Made by a program: the position numbers and the translations under genes. From contig CM044868.1 in the NCBI GenBank assembly GCA_024500155.1, positions 38,264,165 through 38,328,164 on the forward strand: a stretch of 64,000 nt of DNA. The letters run 5' to 3'. Shown piece after piece: positions 1 to 10,316 of the stretch. Source of the stretch: Chenopodium formosanum. Lineage: Eukaryota; Streptophyta; Magnoliopsida; Caryophyllales; Amaranthaceae. Position 1 is the first letter of the stretch, and every line of letters begins with the position of its first letter. A model generated the notes under the pieces. The model searched no databases. It saw nothing but the letters and a program-made list of their open reading frames with translations, and was not told the DNA's origin.

Positions 1-1140
1 AACGACGAGGTTCAAAGTGTTCTCCATATGTGCCACTCTTCTCCTTGTGGTGGGCATATGAGTGCTCAAAAGACCGCCTCAAAGGTCCTTCAATCTATGC
101 TCTTTTGGCCTTCTCTATTCAAGGATGCGTGGATATTTGTCAAAACTTGTGATAGATGTCAACGGATGGGGAATATTTCTAGAAGGGATGAAATGCCGCA
201 AAATCCCATCCTTGAGCTTGAAGTTTTTGATGTGTGGGCTATAGACTTCATGGGCCCTTTCATTTCTTCACATGGGAACAATTATATTTTGGTCGCCGTT
301 GACTATGTGTCTAAGTGGGCGGAGGCCGTGGCTTCTCCAACGAATGACTCTAAGGTGGTGGTCAACCTTTTCAAAAAGGTGATCTTCCCGAGATTTGGTG
401 TTCCAAGAGCAATAATTAGTGATGGGGGATCGCATTTCAAGCACCACACCTTCGTTCGACTACTTGATAAATATGGGGTTTCTCACAAGCGAGGGCTTGC
501 ATACCACCCTCAAACGAGTAGTCAAGCGGAGGTCACTAATAGAGAGCTCAAGGTTATTTTGGAGAAGACGGTTTCTAGGACAAGGAAGGATTGGTCCTCC
601 AAACTTATTGATTCACTATGGGCTTATAGGACCGCCTTCAAAACTCCAATAGGGACCACTCCCTACAAGCTTGTCTATGGGAAAAATTGTCATTTGCCCG
701 TGGAGATGGAGCATCGAACGCATTGGGCAATCAAGCAAATCAACTTTGATCTCCATAGTGCGGGTGAGCAAAGGCTTCTAGAGCTACATGAGTTAGAGGA
801 GTTGAGGATGAATGCCTACGATAGCGCAAGCATGTATAAGGCGCGGACTAAGGCTTGGCATCATGCTCAAATTGTCAAGAAGGAATTCGTCAAAGGCCAA
901 AAAGTCCTCCTATTCAACTCCCGCTTGAAGCTTTTCCCGGGCAAACTTAGGTCAAGATGGAGTGGGCCGTACATTGTCACGGAAGTGTTTCCTTATGGAG
1001 CATACGAAATTTCCCAAGACGGCCACTCTCCTTTCAAAGTCAACGGTCACCGTCTCAAGCCCTATTATGAAGGATTCCCAAGTGATGAACCAGTTTCTGT
1101 GACACTTCTTGATGTGCATCGTCAATTCGACCCTCCTTGA
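1..1140 (+). CDS. Athila-type pol, integrase C-terminal part (5' partial)
   Basis: This is the 3' end of a retrotransposon polyprotein. The frame is open at the window edge, so it begins upstream; the first ATG is at 28. The product is an integrase, which inserts the cDNA into chromosomes. An H2C2 zinc-binding module is visible at the start (His pair, then TCDRCQ). The catalytic core follows: first Asp in AIDFMGPF, second Asp in IISDGGSHF, and Glu in SSQAEVTN, with 35 residues between second Asp and Glu (D,D35E). The C-terminal part reads LFNSRLKLFPGKLRSRW and GHRLKPYYEG. CHLPVEMEH and the LKLFPGKLRSRW block are what I know from Athila elements. No stop or frameshift lies in the visible part. 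It is followed by a spacer and an env-like ORF in Athila order. Lineage is inferred from recognised motifs. Confidence 0.88.
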   Translation, partial: NDEVQSVLHMCHSSPCGGHMSAQKTASKVLQSMLFWPSLFKDAWIFVKTCDRCQRMGNISRRDEMPQNPILELEVFDVWAIDFMGPFISSHGNNYILVAVDYVSKWAEAVASPTNDSKVVVNLFKKVIFPRFGVPRAIISDGGSHFKHHTFVRLLDKYGVSHKRGLAYHPQTSSQAEVTNRELKVILEKTVSRTRKDWSSKLIDSLWAYRTAFKTPIGTTPYKLVYGKNCHLPVEMEHRTHWAIKQINFDLHSAGEQRLLELHELEELRMNAYDSASMYKARTKAWHHAQIVKKEFVKGQKVLLFNSRLKLFPGKLRSRWSGPYIVTEVFPYGAYEISQDGHSPFKVNGHRLKPYYEGFPSDEPVSVTLLDVHRQFDPP

Positions 1141-2748
1141 TCAACTCAAGTAACGTCGAGCTAACGACGTTAACCAAAAGCGCTTCCGGGAGGCAATCCG
1201 AGTTTCTAACCCTTTTATACCTTTTTCTTTTCATGTTGCTTCTATTTTTCCATCTACGACTTTGGATTGTTTGGATTTTTGGGTTTTGATTGTGCTTGGG
1301 TTTTAGATATACTTTGCATCTAGCATGATTGTGATGTGTTTAGATGTGTGTTAAAGGATTATTTTTACTTGCGAGATTTTTCATGGGAGTTTGGCCGAAC
1401 CATTTCATGTTCGGCCACTGCAGCAATTTCAAGGATTTATGGCAACATTCTGCCAAAAACAAAAAATTGCATTCTGGCAGAAGGTTCGACCGAACCCCTG
1501 GGAGGTTCGACTTAACTTGTACTGTAGTGCGGCCGAATTTCCCTTGGTTCGGTCACTCCTTAATTTTTAGACATTTCTAGCAACTTTCTGCCAGAATTTG
1601 CAAATTTGCGTTTCCAGCACAGGTTCGACCGAACCCCAGGATGGTTTGACCGAACTTAACTTGTAGTGCGACCGAACTTCCCTGGGTTCGGTCACTCCTC
1701 TCTTTTTGCGATTTTGCTGGAACTTTCTGCCCGGATTTCAAAATGTAGAGTTTTGGCAATGGTTCGACCGAACCAAAGGGGAGTTCGGCCGAACTTCTAC
1801 TGTGGTTCGACCGAACATACCCTCGGTTCGGCCGAACCTATCTTCAGATTCGAAAAAAATAAATGCTTCCATGTTTTCTATTTTGCTGCATTTTCGTGCA
1901 TATAACTCCCATATTAGTCACCTACTTCTCTCTTCTCTTTCTCACTCTAAACCTCTATTGCACCTCCCCTTACAACCTCAAATCTCCATCAAAATCACTC
2001 CAATCTTCACCCTTTCTCACTTATTTTCCATCCTTTACTCAATTTCTACAATCTCTACAAAAAAATTCCTCACAAAACAAACCCATCTTTCCATTTTCCC
2101 CAATTTCAAGGGTTTAAGTGCTTGGGTGTTTTTGGGTTTTTACTTCCTCCCAATCAATTGTGGTATGTTTGTTCTAGCTTTTGCAAGTTTATTTCTTTAA
2201 TTTCTTATAGTTTTACCATGTTTTACATATTTAAGTGTGAATTATGGTATTCTTGAAATTATTAGTAATGACTTGTTTGTTTCATGTAGTTCTTTGGATT
2301 GACTTGTTGCAATTGATTGGTTGTTGATAGTAGAACATGTTGTTATGATGATTATGCATGTGTACCTTGGTTTTATTTTGATCTCAATGTATTTGGGTGT
2401 TGATTTCATACTAGGGTATTCATGTTACCATTTTATGATTGAGAAATGCATGAGTTGGATGTTATTGGAGATTGTTATTCCTGGTTTTGGCTTGATTTTG
2501 ATGGTTTGATGAATGTATATCATGAAAATTAGGGGACATCATGCCAAATTTCACCTAGACCTTGTTAGGACTAATTTAGGAATGACATAGGAATCCTTAT
2601 TCAAACCTTGGTCCAAATGTATTCATGCATGCCTTGAATTATATACTCTCAAGCGTACACTTTTACCTTGGTTAAATACTTGGCTTCTTATGTCATTTCC
2701 TATCAATTTGTTCTAATGATATACTCTTGGTAAATTTGTAGAATCAAG
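1141..2748 (+). other. Athila spacer between pol and the env-like ORF
   Basis: Non-coding stretch of about 1.6 kb. It holds the 139-bp imperfect tandem repeat (about 1380-1850), then an AT- and pyrimidine-rich part (1880-2150) and a T-rich part. Small open frames here overlap repeats and have no recognisable product. The stretch ending at about 2741 (TTTGTAG just before the ORF at 2749) looks like a splice acceptor. Athila-type elements are known to make the env-like product from a downstream ORF, so a spliced subgenomic RNA is possible but not shown. Confidence 0.6.
1380..1850 (+). repeat. 139-bp imperfect tandem repeat with GGTTCGACCGAAC cores
   Basis: The near-palindrome GGTTCGACCGAACC begins at 1483, 1622 and 1761, exactly 139 bases apart each time. 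The same half-sites (TTCGGCC, GACCGAAC, GGTTCGGTCAC) recur between them. Surrounding sequence is also repeated, for example TTCTGCC(A/C)(G/A)(A/G)ATTT. About three to three and a half units are present. Confidence 0.75.
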
Positions 2749-4388
2749 ATGTTCGGCAAGGGAAAAGGGAAGTCAAAGAGGAAGAGGGTGGGAGAATCCT
2801 CAGCAACGCAATTCCCACCTCCTCCCGGCATCAACGATCATGGCATTATTGCTCCGGACGAGCAATTTTGGCCTATATATGCATCACTCATCAAGCGTCC
2901 GATTAGGTCTACAAGGTTCTTTTGCCCTCAAACTTTAAGGAAGCTGGGAATATTGGATGAGGTGACTAGGTTGGCTCAAAACTTTGGTTGGGGCGACTTC
3001 ATCCACCTCCACGCTCACACTTACGAGCGTGTGACTTTGGAATTCCTTGCCTCCCTCCGCAAGGAAGTTTTTGAGCCGGAAGATGTCGATGAGGATTCTC
3101 AACTCATGATACACTTCAGGATGTTCAACGAGGATCACTCTCTAACTGAGAGTGATCTAAATGAGATCTTCTTTTGGCACGCCACTGGCCTTGATCACCC
3201 GTCTAAAATGACCTCCTCCCATCGCATTCCTTACAACGAGCAAGAGTGGTGGAGGAGCATCACAAACAAGGATAGGTTCCAAACTAATACCTCAAAGGTC
3301 AACAACATCATCCATTTAGCCTTGAGGTATTTTGTACGGCTTCTCCAGTACGCCGTGTTCTTCAAAGCCAACCTCGGCTGCATGGTAAAAGACGAGGTTG
3401 CTTGCCTATTCTTGGCTGACAATCCTCAACGGCTAAAATTTCAATGCTCCTCCACCTTTATCCAACGACTCTTGGATACTAGGGACATCCGTCTAGGTGA
3501 TGAGATATTTATGGGTGGCATGATCACCATCATTGCTCTCTCTTTAAAGGGTGGAGCATACAAAGACCAAATTGAATTGCTCCCACCCGTGCACCAAACC
3601 CGAGAAGAGCTCACCGACGAGTTCCCTCCCTATGATCTATCCATAAGCGCCCTCCGTCACAGCCGCTTCCTCAATTACACTACTAGCAAGCGCCGTTTTA
3701 TCTCCTGGTCGATAGGGAGATCAAATGGTGTGTCCTCCCGGACCCCAACCTCACTACGGTGGACCACTCCGCTCCTCTCAAACGGAAGATCCCTCAACAA
3801 ATCATCCCCAATGAGCTGAGGCGAACTAGAGCCCGGGGTGGAGCTCCTCAACCTCCACCGGTCCTCCATCAACAGCAAATCATTCCCCCCCTTAGCGGGG
3901 GAGGTGAGGCATCTTCTTCTTCTTCCACTCCTCCTTTTGATTTCAATGCCCTTCGTAGTACCCTCGATGATATCCAACGAGACAATCAAGCTTCCATTGA
4001 GCAATGGGGGTACTACGCAAGGGCAAATTATGACAATCTTGTGTAAGCAGGCATTCAAGCGCCCTATGTGAACTACCCTTACCACCCTCCTCAAGAGGGT
4101 CCGGTCAATCATTGGGGACCCTATGACCCTCAACACCCCACCCCCCCTTGCTACGCCTATTGGGAAGGTCCCATCGACCCTACCCAACGCGTTGGCACCC
4201 CCCCATACGACCCCTATCGTCCGGGTGGGTGTGATCCGGCTTATGACCCGGCATCTACATCCACCCCCATTCTTTTTGATGGTGGTTGGGGTGCCCAAGG
4301 GTGGCCCTATGAGCACTTTAACCAACCCTTCCACCCTTTCATGGACACTCCTGGGTTTGATCCTAACAACCCCAGCTGGTATCCTTGA
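2749..4388 (+). pseudogene. Athila env-like / ATHILA ORF-1 family protein, disrupted
   Basis: The 356-residue first part starts at ATG 2749 with a basic stretch (GKGKGKSKRKR) and continues with a helical region typical of the plant ATHILA ORF-1 family (RTLRKLGILDE-like, YERVTLEFLASL, HFRMFNEDHSLTESDLN, NEIFFW). Homology then shifts from frame 1 to frame 3 near 3700-3760 and continues with a Pro/Gln/Ser-rich linker and FDFNALRSTLDDIQ. A TAA at 4044-4046 breaks that frame, which continues to 4388 as a Pro/Tyr-rich tail. There is thus one frameshift and one in-frame stop. I see no clear signal peptide. The family lies downstream of pol in Athila elements and is often called env-like; its function is not established. 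The Athila sequence stops at 4385-4390, where minus-strand Tat sequence begins. Confidence 0.75.
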
Positions 4389-6870
4389 CATCGTCAAGGT
4401 CTATTGGGTCTTGCCCCTGACCATCTAGGGCCACTTTATCCTTGACAACCGAGAGATAGCACTCCCGGGGCGTCTTCTGATCTCCGTTCAAAGAACCAAC
4501 AGAGCCATCATCTTTTTCATACTTGATCAGCATGAGCCAAGGGATGATTACCGCCTTGGCTTCGTTGAGGGTGGGCCAGCGTAAAATAATGTTATAGGCG
4601 GTCAACTCTTCAACGACCAAGAACTTGATGACCAGATGTCGTCCTTCTCCTTTTTCTCCCAGCCGGATGGGTAAGTCAATTCGGCCGGATGGGTACACCA
4701 TTCCACCCCAAAAGCCAACCAGGGGGTGGGATACCGGGTGCATGCTGCTGGGCTTGTACTTCAGCTTTTGCAAGCACTTGTAACTGATGATATCTAAGGA
4801 ACTGCCGGTGTCTATAAGTATTCGTCTAACCAGCTGGTGGGCGACTTTACACTCAATGACGACCGGATCGTCGTGCGGACGGCGGACCCAACCCCTGTCC
4901 TTCTCAGTAATCAGGACATCAGGGAAGGTGCTGCTAGCAGACGCCTGCTCCTCATCAACAGCCGAGTCCATCTGCCTCAGATGGCTCTTGGTGCCCCGAA
5001 TAGTAGGGCCTCCACAGGAGAATCCACCTGCTATGGTGTAGACCGGATGTTTATCAATGTCCGTGCTACTAGTAGGCTGGACGGTCTTTAACGACTGTCC
5101 TGGATTCTTCCCCTTGGACTTGGAGATGTAAGACTTCAACATCCCCTTGTCCGCTAAACGATCCAACACCCTTTGAAGACAAAAGCAGTCGTTGGTATCG
5201 TGGCCAACTTCTTCGTGAAATTGGCAAAATTTGTTTTTGTTCCGCTTCTGGAGGGAACTCTTCATAGGATTCGGCTTCTCAAGGGTTGGCCCTTCCTTAA
5301 TCTCCATGAAAATGGAGTTGCAATCTTTGTTAAACTCGTACTTGGGGACGTACGGCTTAAACTCCTTCTTTTTCTTCCGGGACGGTTGATTAGAGTCATC
5401 CACCGCCCAGACTTCCTTTCTCTTCTTGTTCTCTTCCTTCATTTTTGCCGGCTGGTTAGGCCGGCTGTCTTTTGGTTTGTCGGACTTCTTAGAGTCCGAC
5501 TGATTGCCAGACGAGCAGAAGTCGGTCGCCTGTATAAAGCTTCCGGCCTCCCTCAATGCCGCCGGTAGGGTGAATGCCCCTTTCCTGACCAGGTCAAACC
5601 TAAACGTTGACCCGTCTTTCAAACCTTTGAAAAAGTCCGTGGAAGCTACGTCGTCAGACAACCCCTGGATTTGAAACCAGGTCAGGTTGAACTGCTTGAC
5701 GTACGAGCGAAGGCCCTCCTTCTCACCCTGCTTAATGGTGCTCAAGTCAAGACTTATTTTCTTTGCAGGGATGTTCATTGAGAAGTTGGAAGCGAACAAG
5801 AAGGCTAGCTTCCTGAAGCTATCAATGGATCCGGCTGGCAGATTGCCAAACCATTGTTGGGCAATGCCCTTCAATGTGGCCGGGAAACAACGGCACCAAG
5901 TGGCATCATCCAACCCCTGCAAATACATGAGGTTGGTGTACGCCATGAGGTGGTCTTCTGGGTTGGCAGTACCATCATAAGTACCCACCAACACATTCTT
6001 AACCTTAGCAGGTTGAACCGCCTCGGTTATCTCCCTGGTGAACGCAGAAGGTTGTTCACCAAGTCTAAGCAGACGGAGCTGCCAGTCCAGAGGTTGGACG
6101 TATGCCGCCTGACCTCCAAAAGGGGGCGGCTGCATGAACTGAAGGTCATACTGACCATACCGCGCCAGAGACGCATGCGGGGCGCGTCCGATCAGTTGGG
6201 GACCAAGCTGAGCGGACTTGCCACCGGTTCCACTCTCATGCAAGGACAGAGAGTTCCTTACAGAGGTTTCTTTGAAGCTGTCTGGAAAGCTCGAGGTTGA
6301 GGTTGACTCAGACAGCTGCTGATTTCTTCTTCGGTCGATGATGTGCCGAGCGTCGTGAGTTGATTTTTTACTGGCTTCCGGTTGATCATGTCGGACGTTC
6401 CTCTGAGGCCCAGTGGACAGGAGGATCTTAGTCCAATCAAGGCGTGCGACTGCCTTCTCCCTTGGATGGGGAGTTGGCTGCCTATCCTTGACTGACTTCT
6501 TCTTCTCAGGGGGAGAAGTCTTTCCAGCCGGTTGGCTCTTGCCAGAACCAGCCTTGTTCTTGCTGATCATTTCTTTGATTTCACCCTGGAAGGAATTCAT
6601 GAACTTCATGAGCTCCTCCCGAGTGACTGGGGTGTCTCCCCTACTTTTAGGGGCTTTCCCTCCTGTCCTTCCAGGGGGCCTTTTGCTTAGACCCGCCTGG
6701 TCGATGTTCCGTTCCAGCTGGTCTCTAGAACGTCTATACTTGGAGATGAAGGAGCCGTCCTTGGCTACATACGTCTCCACATTATCATCATCAGTTTCAT
6801 CCTCAGTGACGACCTCTGGCTGAGGCCGCCTGATTGGCTGAGGCCGGCTGGTTGGCTGAGGAATACCAGA
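4386..6870 (-). CDS. T1 gag-protease polyprotein fragment
   Basis: An open frame of just over 800 codons runs from about 6867 (after a stop near the LTR junction) to the Athila junction. There is no ATG at its 5' end; the first start-like codon is a GTG at 6780, so the true start was probably lost with the PBS. Order: short Pro-rich repeats (RPQP), a basic/Ser-rich N-terminus, the gag core (about residue 290 from 6780, WCRCFPATLKGIAQQW), a Lys-rich linker, a C-x2-H-x4-H-x4-C knuckle at 5187-5230, and a retropepsin active site IDTGSS near 4805-4815. Gag forms the particle and protease matures it. The last residues before the stop (TSWGC) come from Athila sequence. No internal stop is seen, so this is the best preserved Tat gag here. 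Confidence 0.85.
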
Positions 6871-6879
6871 ACTTCCCGG

Positions 6880-7341
6880 TTAGAACGTGTAGGAGTGAGT
6901 AAAAAGTGTGGAAAAAGATAAAGGTGAGGTCTTTACAGATCCCAAGATCAGGTGCTTTCTGTGAGGTGAGAGAAATGCAGGTGATGTAATAAATGATTCA
7001 ATCTTCCCTCATAATGGGGAATCTCTCCCTATTTATAGGGTCATGGGAAAATGTGCCTATATTCTAGGTCATGTGACCTAGATTTGGTGGGCTATGACAA
7101 GTTATTGTGAATCGGGCCTAAAAGCCGTCATTCCATGACATGACAGTGGGGTCCACGTGTTAGTATTCGATTGGTTTTGTTTAGACCAATGCTGGACGGA
7201 CACGTGTCTTATTCTCAGGCCACCACGTGGCAGGGTAATTTTACCCAAAACAAGGAGATTGGCCTAATTCGGACCAACCAGGGTATGACACATATCAAGG
7301 TTTGATTGGGCCACGTGGCATGGGTAAAATTACCCAAAACA
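6880..7341 (-). mobile_element. T1 5' LTR, truncated at its 3' side
   Basis: Reading the minus strand it starts TGTTTTGGGTAATTTTACCC at 7341 and has a TATAAATAGGG box near 7026-7040. It ends abruptly near 6880, where related LTRs continue for about 100 bases to ..CCCAAAACA. The first 20 bases are repeated inside the U3 (near 7232-7251), so U3 carries a partial duplication. Several CACGTG cores lie in U3. Confidence 0.7.
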
Positions 7342-9231
7342 AAAATCATGATTGAATAGCAGAAGTATAAGCGGCATTAATGGATGCAGGTCAGACGTAC
7401 TTTTTGGAATCATGGTGCTAAGCCCGCAAGCGGACAATAACGCCTCATCCTTGAACCATTTGCACTTGGGAATCCCCAGTTGAGAGAGTCTCTGGATGGA
7501 GCTCAAAAAAATTAGTTTCCATGATGGCATCATAGTCATCCCCTGGTATCTGATATTGAGGGAGGGTGGTCAGAGTGTACCACGCCCTGCAGCTGCCTGT
7601 ATTGCGACTTAGATAGTGCATGTGTGTAAAAGCCTGCCAGCTAGGGTTCAAATTTTACATCTCACAGGCGGCAACATATCCAAGAATGTTGGCCTATAAG
7701 TTTGGAGAGAGCTGCCAGACTCCTAGGCCATAAGCCCTAAGTATGGCCCTCACCGCATGGTGAAGCAAGAAACGGAGGCCTGCTAGGAATGCCGCCTTGT
7801 CGCATCCAAAATAAACATCGGCGTTCTCCTGGTCATCCTTCAAGAAGATTGTGCCTAGCTAAGGCGGACCAGGATGGTATAACTAGGGGTGAGAAAAAAA
7901 TTTGGGTACCCGGTTCCGAAACCAGAACCTGTTTGGAACCGCCGGGTCCATGTCCGGAACTTGTTGAACTAGTTCCGGGTCCGGGTCCAAAAATAAGGAC
8001 TCAGTTTTAACCAGTTCTAGTTATGGGTCCCAAATTATTGGACCCGGTACCCGGTGGGTATCCGATTAGGGGTTGCAATTAGCCTTTTAATTTTTTTTAC
8101 TTCAATACTCTTATTACTCTACTGCCCAAGTAAAATATAGGACCAATATAAAACCCTTTTTTTATTATGAACCCTAAAATAATTCACTTTCACTCTCTTA
8201 GCCTCTACTTCACGTTTCTCTCTATTAAAACTCTCTGACAAAACCTTTCTTTCACTATCATCTCTCAACTCTCAAAAACTCTAATATTTCACATCCATTA
8301 ATGGAGAAAGGAAAAAGTGGAGTATTTCTCCAGCAATTTGCAGGTTGAAGATGAAGACTTTGTAGTTACTAGTTGTATTTTATCAAAATTTGCTTTGAAT
8401 TCGAGTGGTTTGTTAGATCTACATTTATCTATTGTATCCTTTGTATTTTATGCTCAATTCTGAACATTTAAATGTAATAATTTAATTATTTTTGATTTAT
8501 TTTTTTTCCGTTTTTTTCATGTTAATTTTGCATTTCAACTTTTCATAAATTCGTACAAAAATTCATGAAAAAAAATAACCTGGTACCCGGTTTTTGAACT
8601 GGGACTCACCGGTTCTGGGTCAGGTTCCAAAAATATAGGACCTGGTTATACCAGTACCAGTTCTAGCTCCAATTTTCGGACCCGGTACTAACCGGTTCTG
8701 GTTCCGGGTCTACTATTTCTGACCGGGTACCCGGTGTTGCTCACCCCTAAGTATAACCCTTTCCTAGGGGTCGTTTCTTTACAAAGCCCTCAATACCGTT
8801 TAACATTATCCGCTAGTCTTTAGCGGATACGTGAATTTTAAAGGGATCATCTTTCTCTTTCTATTTCTCTCTCTCCTCAACCTCACTATCCTCAAGCGGG
8901 GAAAGGGGGTGTCACTATCATCCTCAGATTCAGACCCTGAGGCGGAGTCCTCGTCATCTCCCTCGTCACCGGCTGACCTTGAGGTAGACTTCTCCCAGTC
9001 TTTGTCTACAGGGTGAGCGTCGTCAATTTCCAATTGGGAGACGGCCTCTTCACCGTCTCTACCCGCATATAAGATTGTGTCGTTGGGAATTCTAGGGACC
9101 CCACATGGGGAATATTCCCCTGAGCCTTCATTGCTCTCAAACCCCTTAACCGGTGTTATCTCATTGGACGACACTTCCAAAGTACTGTCTCTCCAACGCT
9201 ATCTGGTGGTTGTATGTTTGGTTCTAGCCAT
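7342..9231 (-). pseudogene. T2 antisense accessory ORF (aORF), 5' half, split by hAT
   Basis: The minus-strand gene starts at ATG 9231-9229 in the context CAGGACACGATG, the same context as the T5 copy at 24002. The N-terminal part is acidic and Ser-rich (8806-9180, for example DEGDDEDSASGSESEDDSD), with an early stop after about ten codons. After the 866-bp hAT insertion it continues as the Transposase_28-like part (7445-7651: FTHMHYLSRN, YTLTTLPQY). It ends at T1 near 7341, about where the first intron lies in the T5 copy. The 3' exons (coiled coil, acidic tail) are missing. Transposase_28 ("putative gypsy type transposon") domains are found in accessory ORFs of Tat-lineage elements; their role is not known. 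Multiple stops and shifts make this copy dead. Confidence 0.65.
7884..8749. mobile_element. hAT-like non-autonomous DNA transposon (866 bp)
   Basis: The ends are TAGGGGTGAG (7884) and CTCACCCCTA (8749), perfect 10-bp terminal inverted repeats. They are flanked by an 8-bp target site duplication with one mismatch: GGTATAAC (7876-7883) and AGTATAAC (8750-8757). Both subterminal regions carry the palindrome ACCGGGTACCCGGT or a close form and repeated GGACCC/GGTTCC words. The interior is AT-rich and has no transposase frame. An 8-bp TSD with (C/T)AGGGGTG-type ends is characteristic of plant hAT elements. It lies inside the T2 aORF. Confidence 0.75.
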
Positions 9232-9810
9232 CGTGTCCTGCAAAGACACTTAGATGGTTGGTTGAGGAGTACAAAATTGCTCCATGTACCCAAAACTAGG
9301 ACTCCCAATCCTAGACTTAGCCGTCCCAGGTGACCAGCTGACTACTGACCTAGGTCGTGCCATGTGTGTTGGTGATGAGTCCATTTATTGAATGAATTGA
9401 AACAAATGAAATGAGTTGAAAGAGGTAGAGGTGGTACATTACATTTGTCTCTGAAAGGGGGGCGAACGGTGATGACCGACCGAGGTTTGCTACTGAAGTT
9501 GACCTTGCTTGCTTGGGGTACAGACGGTTGAGAACTGGCTGATGCAGGCGGGAAAACGAAGAATTTGAGTTCACACACAGGCGGTAAGCAAACTCTCTCT
9601 CTCTAACTTTTGACTTTATCTCTCTATAATGTTTTGGAAACGTCCAAAACTAGGGGTAAAGTTAGTATATATAGAGGGGTAAAATTAAGAGCAATTCCGT
9701 AATTTCCCCGAAATCTAAAAAGTTAAAATTTTCACAGTGAAAAAATTTTACCACCTATTGTTGAGTGACATGTGTCACAAATGCCACGTGGCGCTCCACG
9801 TCACATCTAT
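9232..9810 (-). promoter_or_regulatory. T2 aORF upstream region (putative antisense promoter and 5' UTR)
   Basis: This stretch lies between the T2 polypurine tract (9811-9820) and the aORF start (9231). On the minus strand it has a TATATATA-like box near 9668-9675 and ends with a possible splice acceptor CAG before GACACGATG. It is alignable by eye to 23508-24001 in T5 around GGTCAC(C/T)(T/G)GGGACGGCT. It contains no ORF. Confidence 0.5.
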
Positions 9811-10316
9811 GAGGGGAAAATATTTTGGGTAATTTTACCCATGCCACGTGGTCAAATCATACCTTTACACGTGTCAAGCCCTGGTTGGTCAGAATAAGAC
9901 CAATCATTACTCAACACGTGTCCTTCCTAGAACTTGGGAGAAAAAGGCAACCTTTAATAGCCCAAATCCCGAGAAAGCCGTAATTTGGCGCAGCCTTGAA
10001 TAATTAGGTCGAACTGACCTAATTAGGGGCATATTTACCAATTACCCTATAAATAGGGAGATTTCCCCATTTTTGGGATATCTACAATTATTATAGTATA
10101 CCCTACACTCTCTTAAATCAGAGAATCACCTGATCTCAAAATCCGAGAAGATCTCATCTCTTTTTCCGCACTTTCTCCCGTCTATATTCAAGTACTAATT
10201 TGATCATCGGAGGCAGAGCTTCAACCACCCAAAGTCTTCGTTGTTTTGCAAGTATAGTCCGCGCGTCACCAATCTCTAAGTTGTAACTCTCCCGAGGGAC
10301 AAAAACACCCAAAACA
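9811..10316 (+). mobile_element. T2 polypurine tract and 3' LTR
   Basis: The PPT GAGGGGAAAA is at 9811-9820. The LTR runs from TATTTTGGGTAATTTTACCC (9821, TG changed to TA) to CACCCAAAACA (10316), 496 bp. TATAAATAG is at 10048-10056. The end matches the T4 5' LTR end in wording and orientation. The right flank is not a PBS but aORF sequence of T3. The flanking pentamers (GAAAA, GCTAG) do not match, so it is not a simple solo LTR. CACGTG occurs at least three times in U3. Confidence 0.65.

Larger units (their letters stand above)
4386..7341 (-). mobile_element. T1: Tat-lineage Ty3-gypsy remnant (5' LTR, gag, protease)
   Basis: On the minus strand this reads truncated 5' LTR (7341 to about 6880), gag, protease, then an abrupt end at about 4386 against Athila sequence. 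Reverse transcriptase, RNase H, integrase, spacer, aORF and 3' LTR are absent. The PBS is also missing: the LTR breaks off near 6880 and the gag frame starts straight after. The right end at 7341 abuts the aORF of T2 within what appears to be an intron, so T1 probably inserted there. No TSD can be tested because the other end is lost. Confidence 0.75.

Noticed and set aside
1483..1774. GGTTCGA words as Pol III B boxes or tRNA genes
   Set aside because: No A box or cloverleaf fits around them, and they recur at 139-bp spacing as part of a tandem repeat.
1706..2200. 164-residue plus-strand ORF
   Set aside because: It overlaps the 139-bp repeat and a pyrimidine-rich tract and has low-complexity composition; no family recognised.
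8806..9180. Acidic 124-residue minus-strand ORF as a host gene
   Set aside because: It aligns in position and composition with the N-terminal part of the Tat aORF and shares its start context; it is part of the T2 aORF.
9821..10316. Solo LTR
   Set aside because: Flanking pentamers do not match, and the left flank is a PPT plus the aORF promoter, so it is the 3' LTR of T2.
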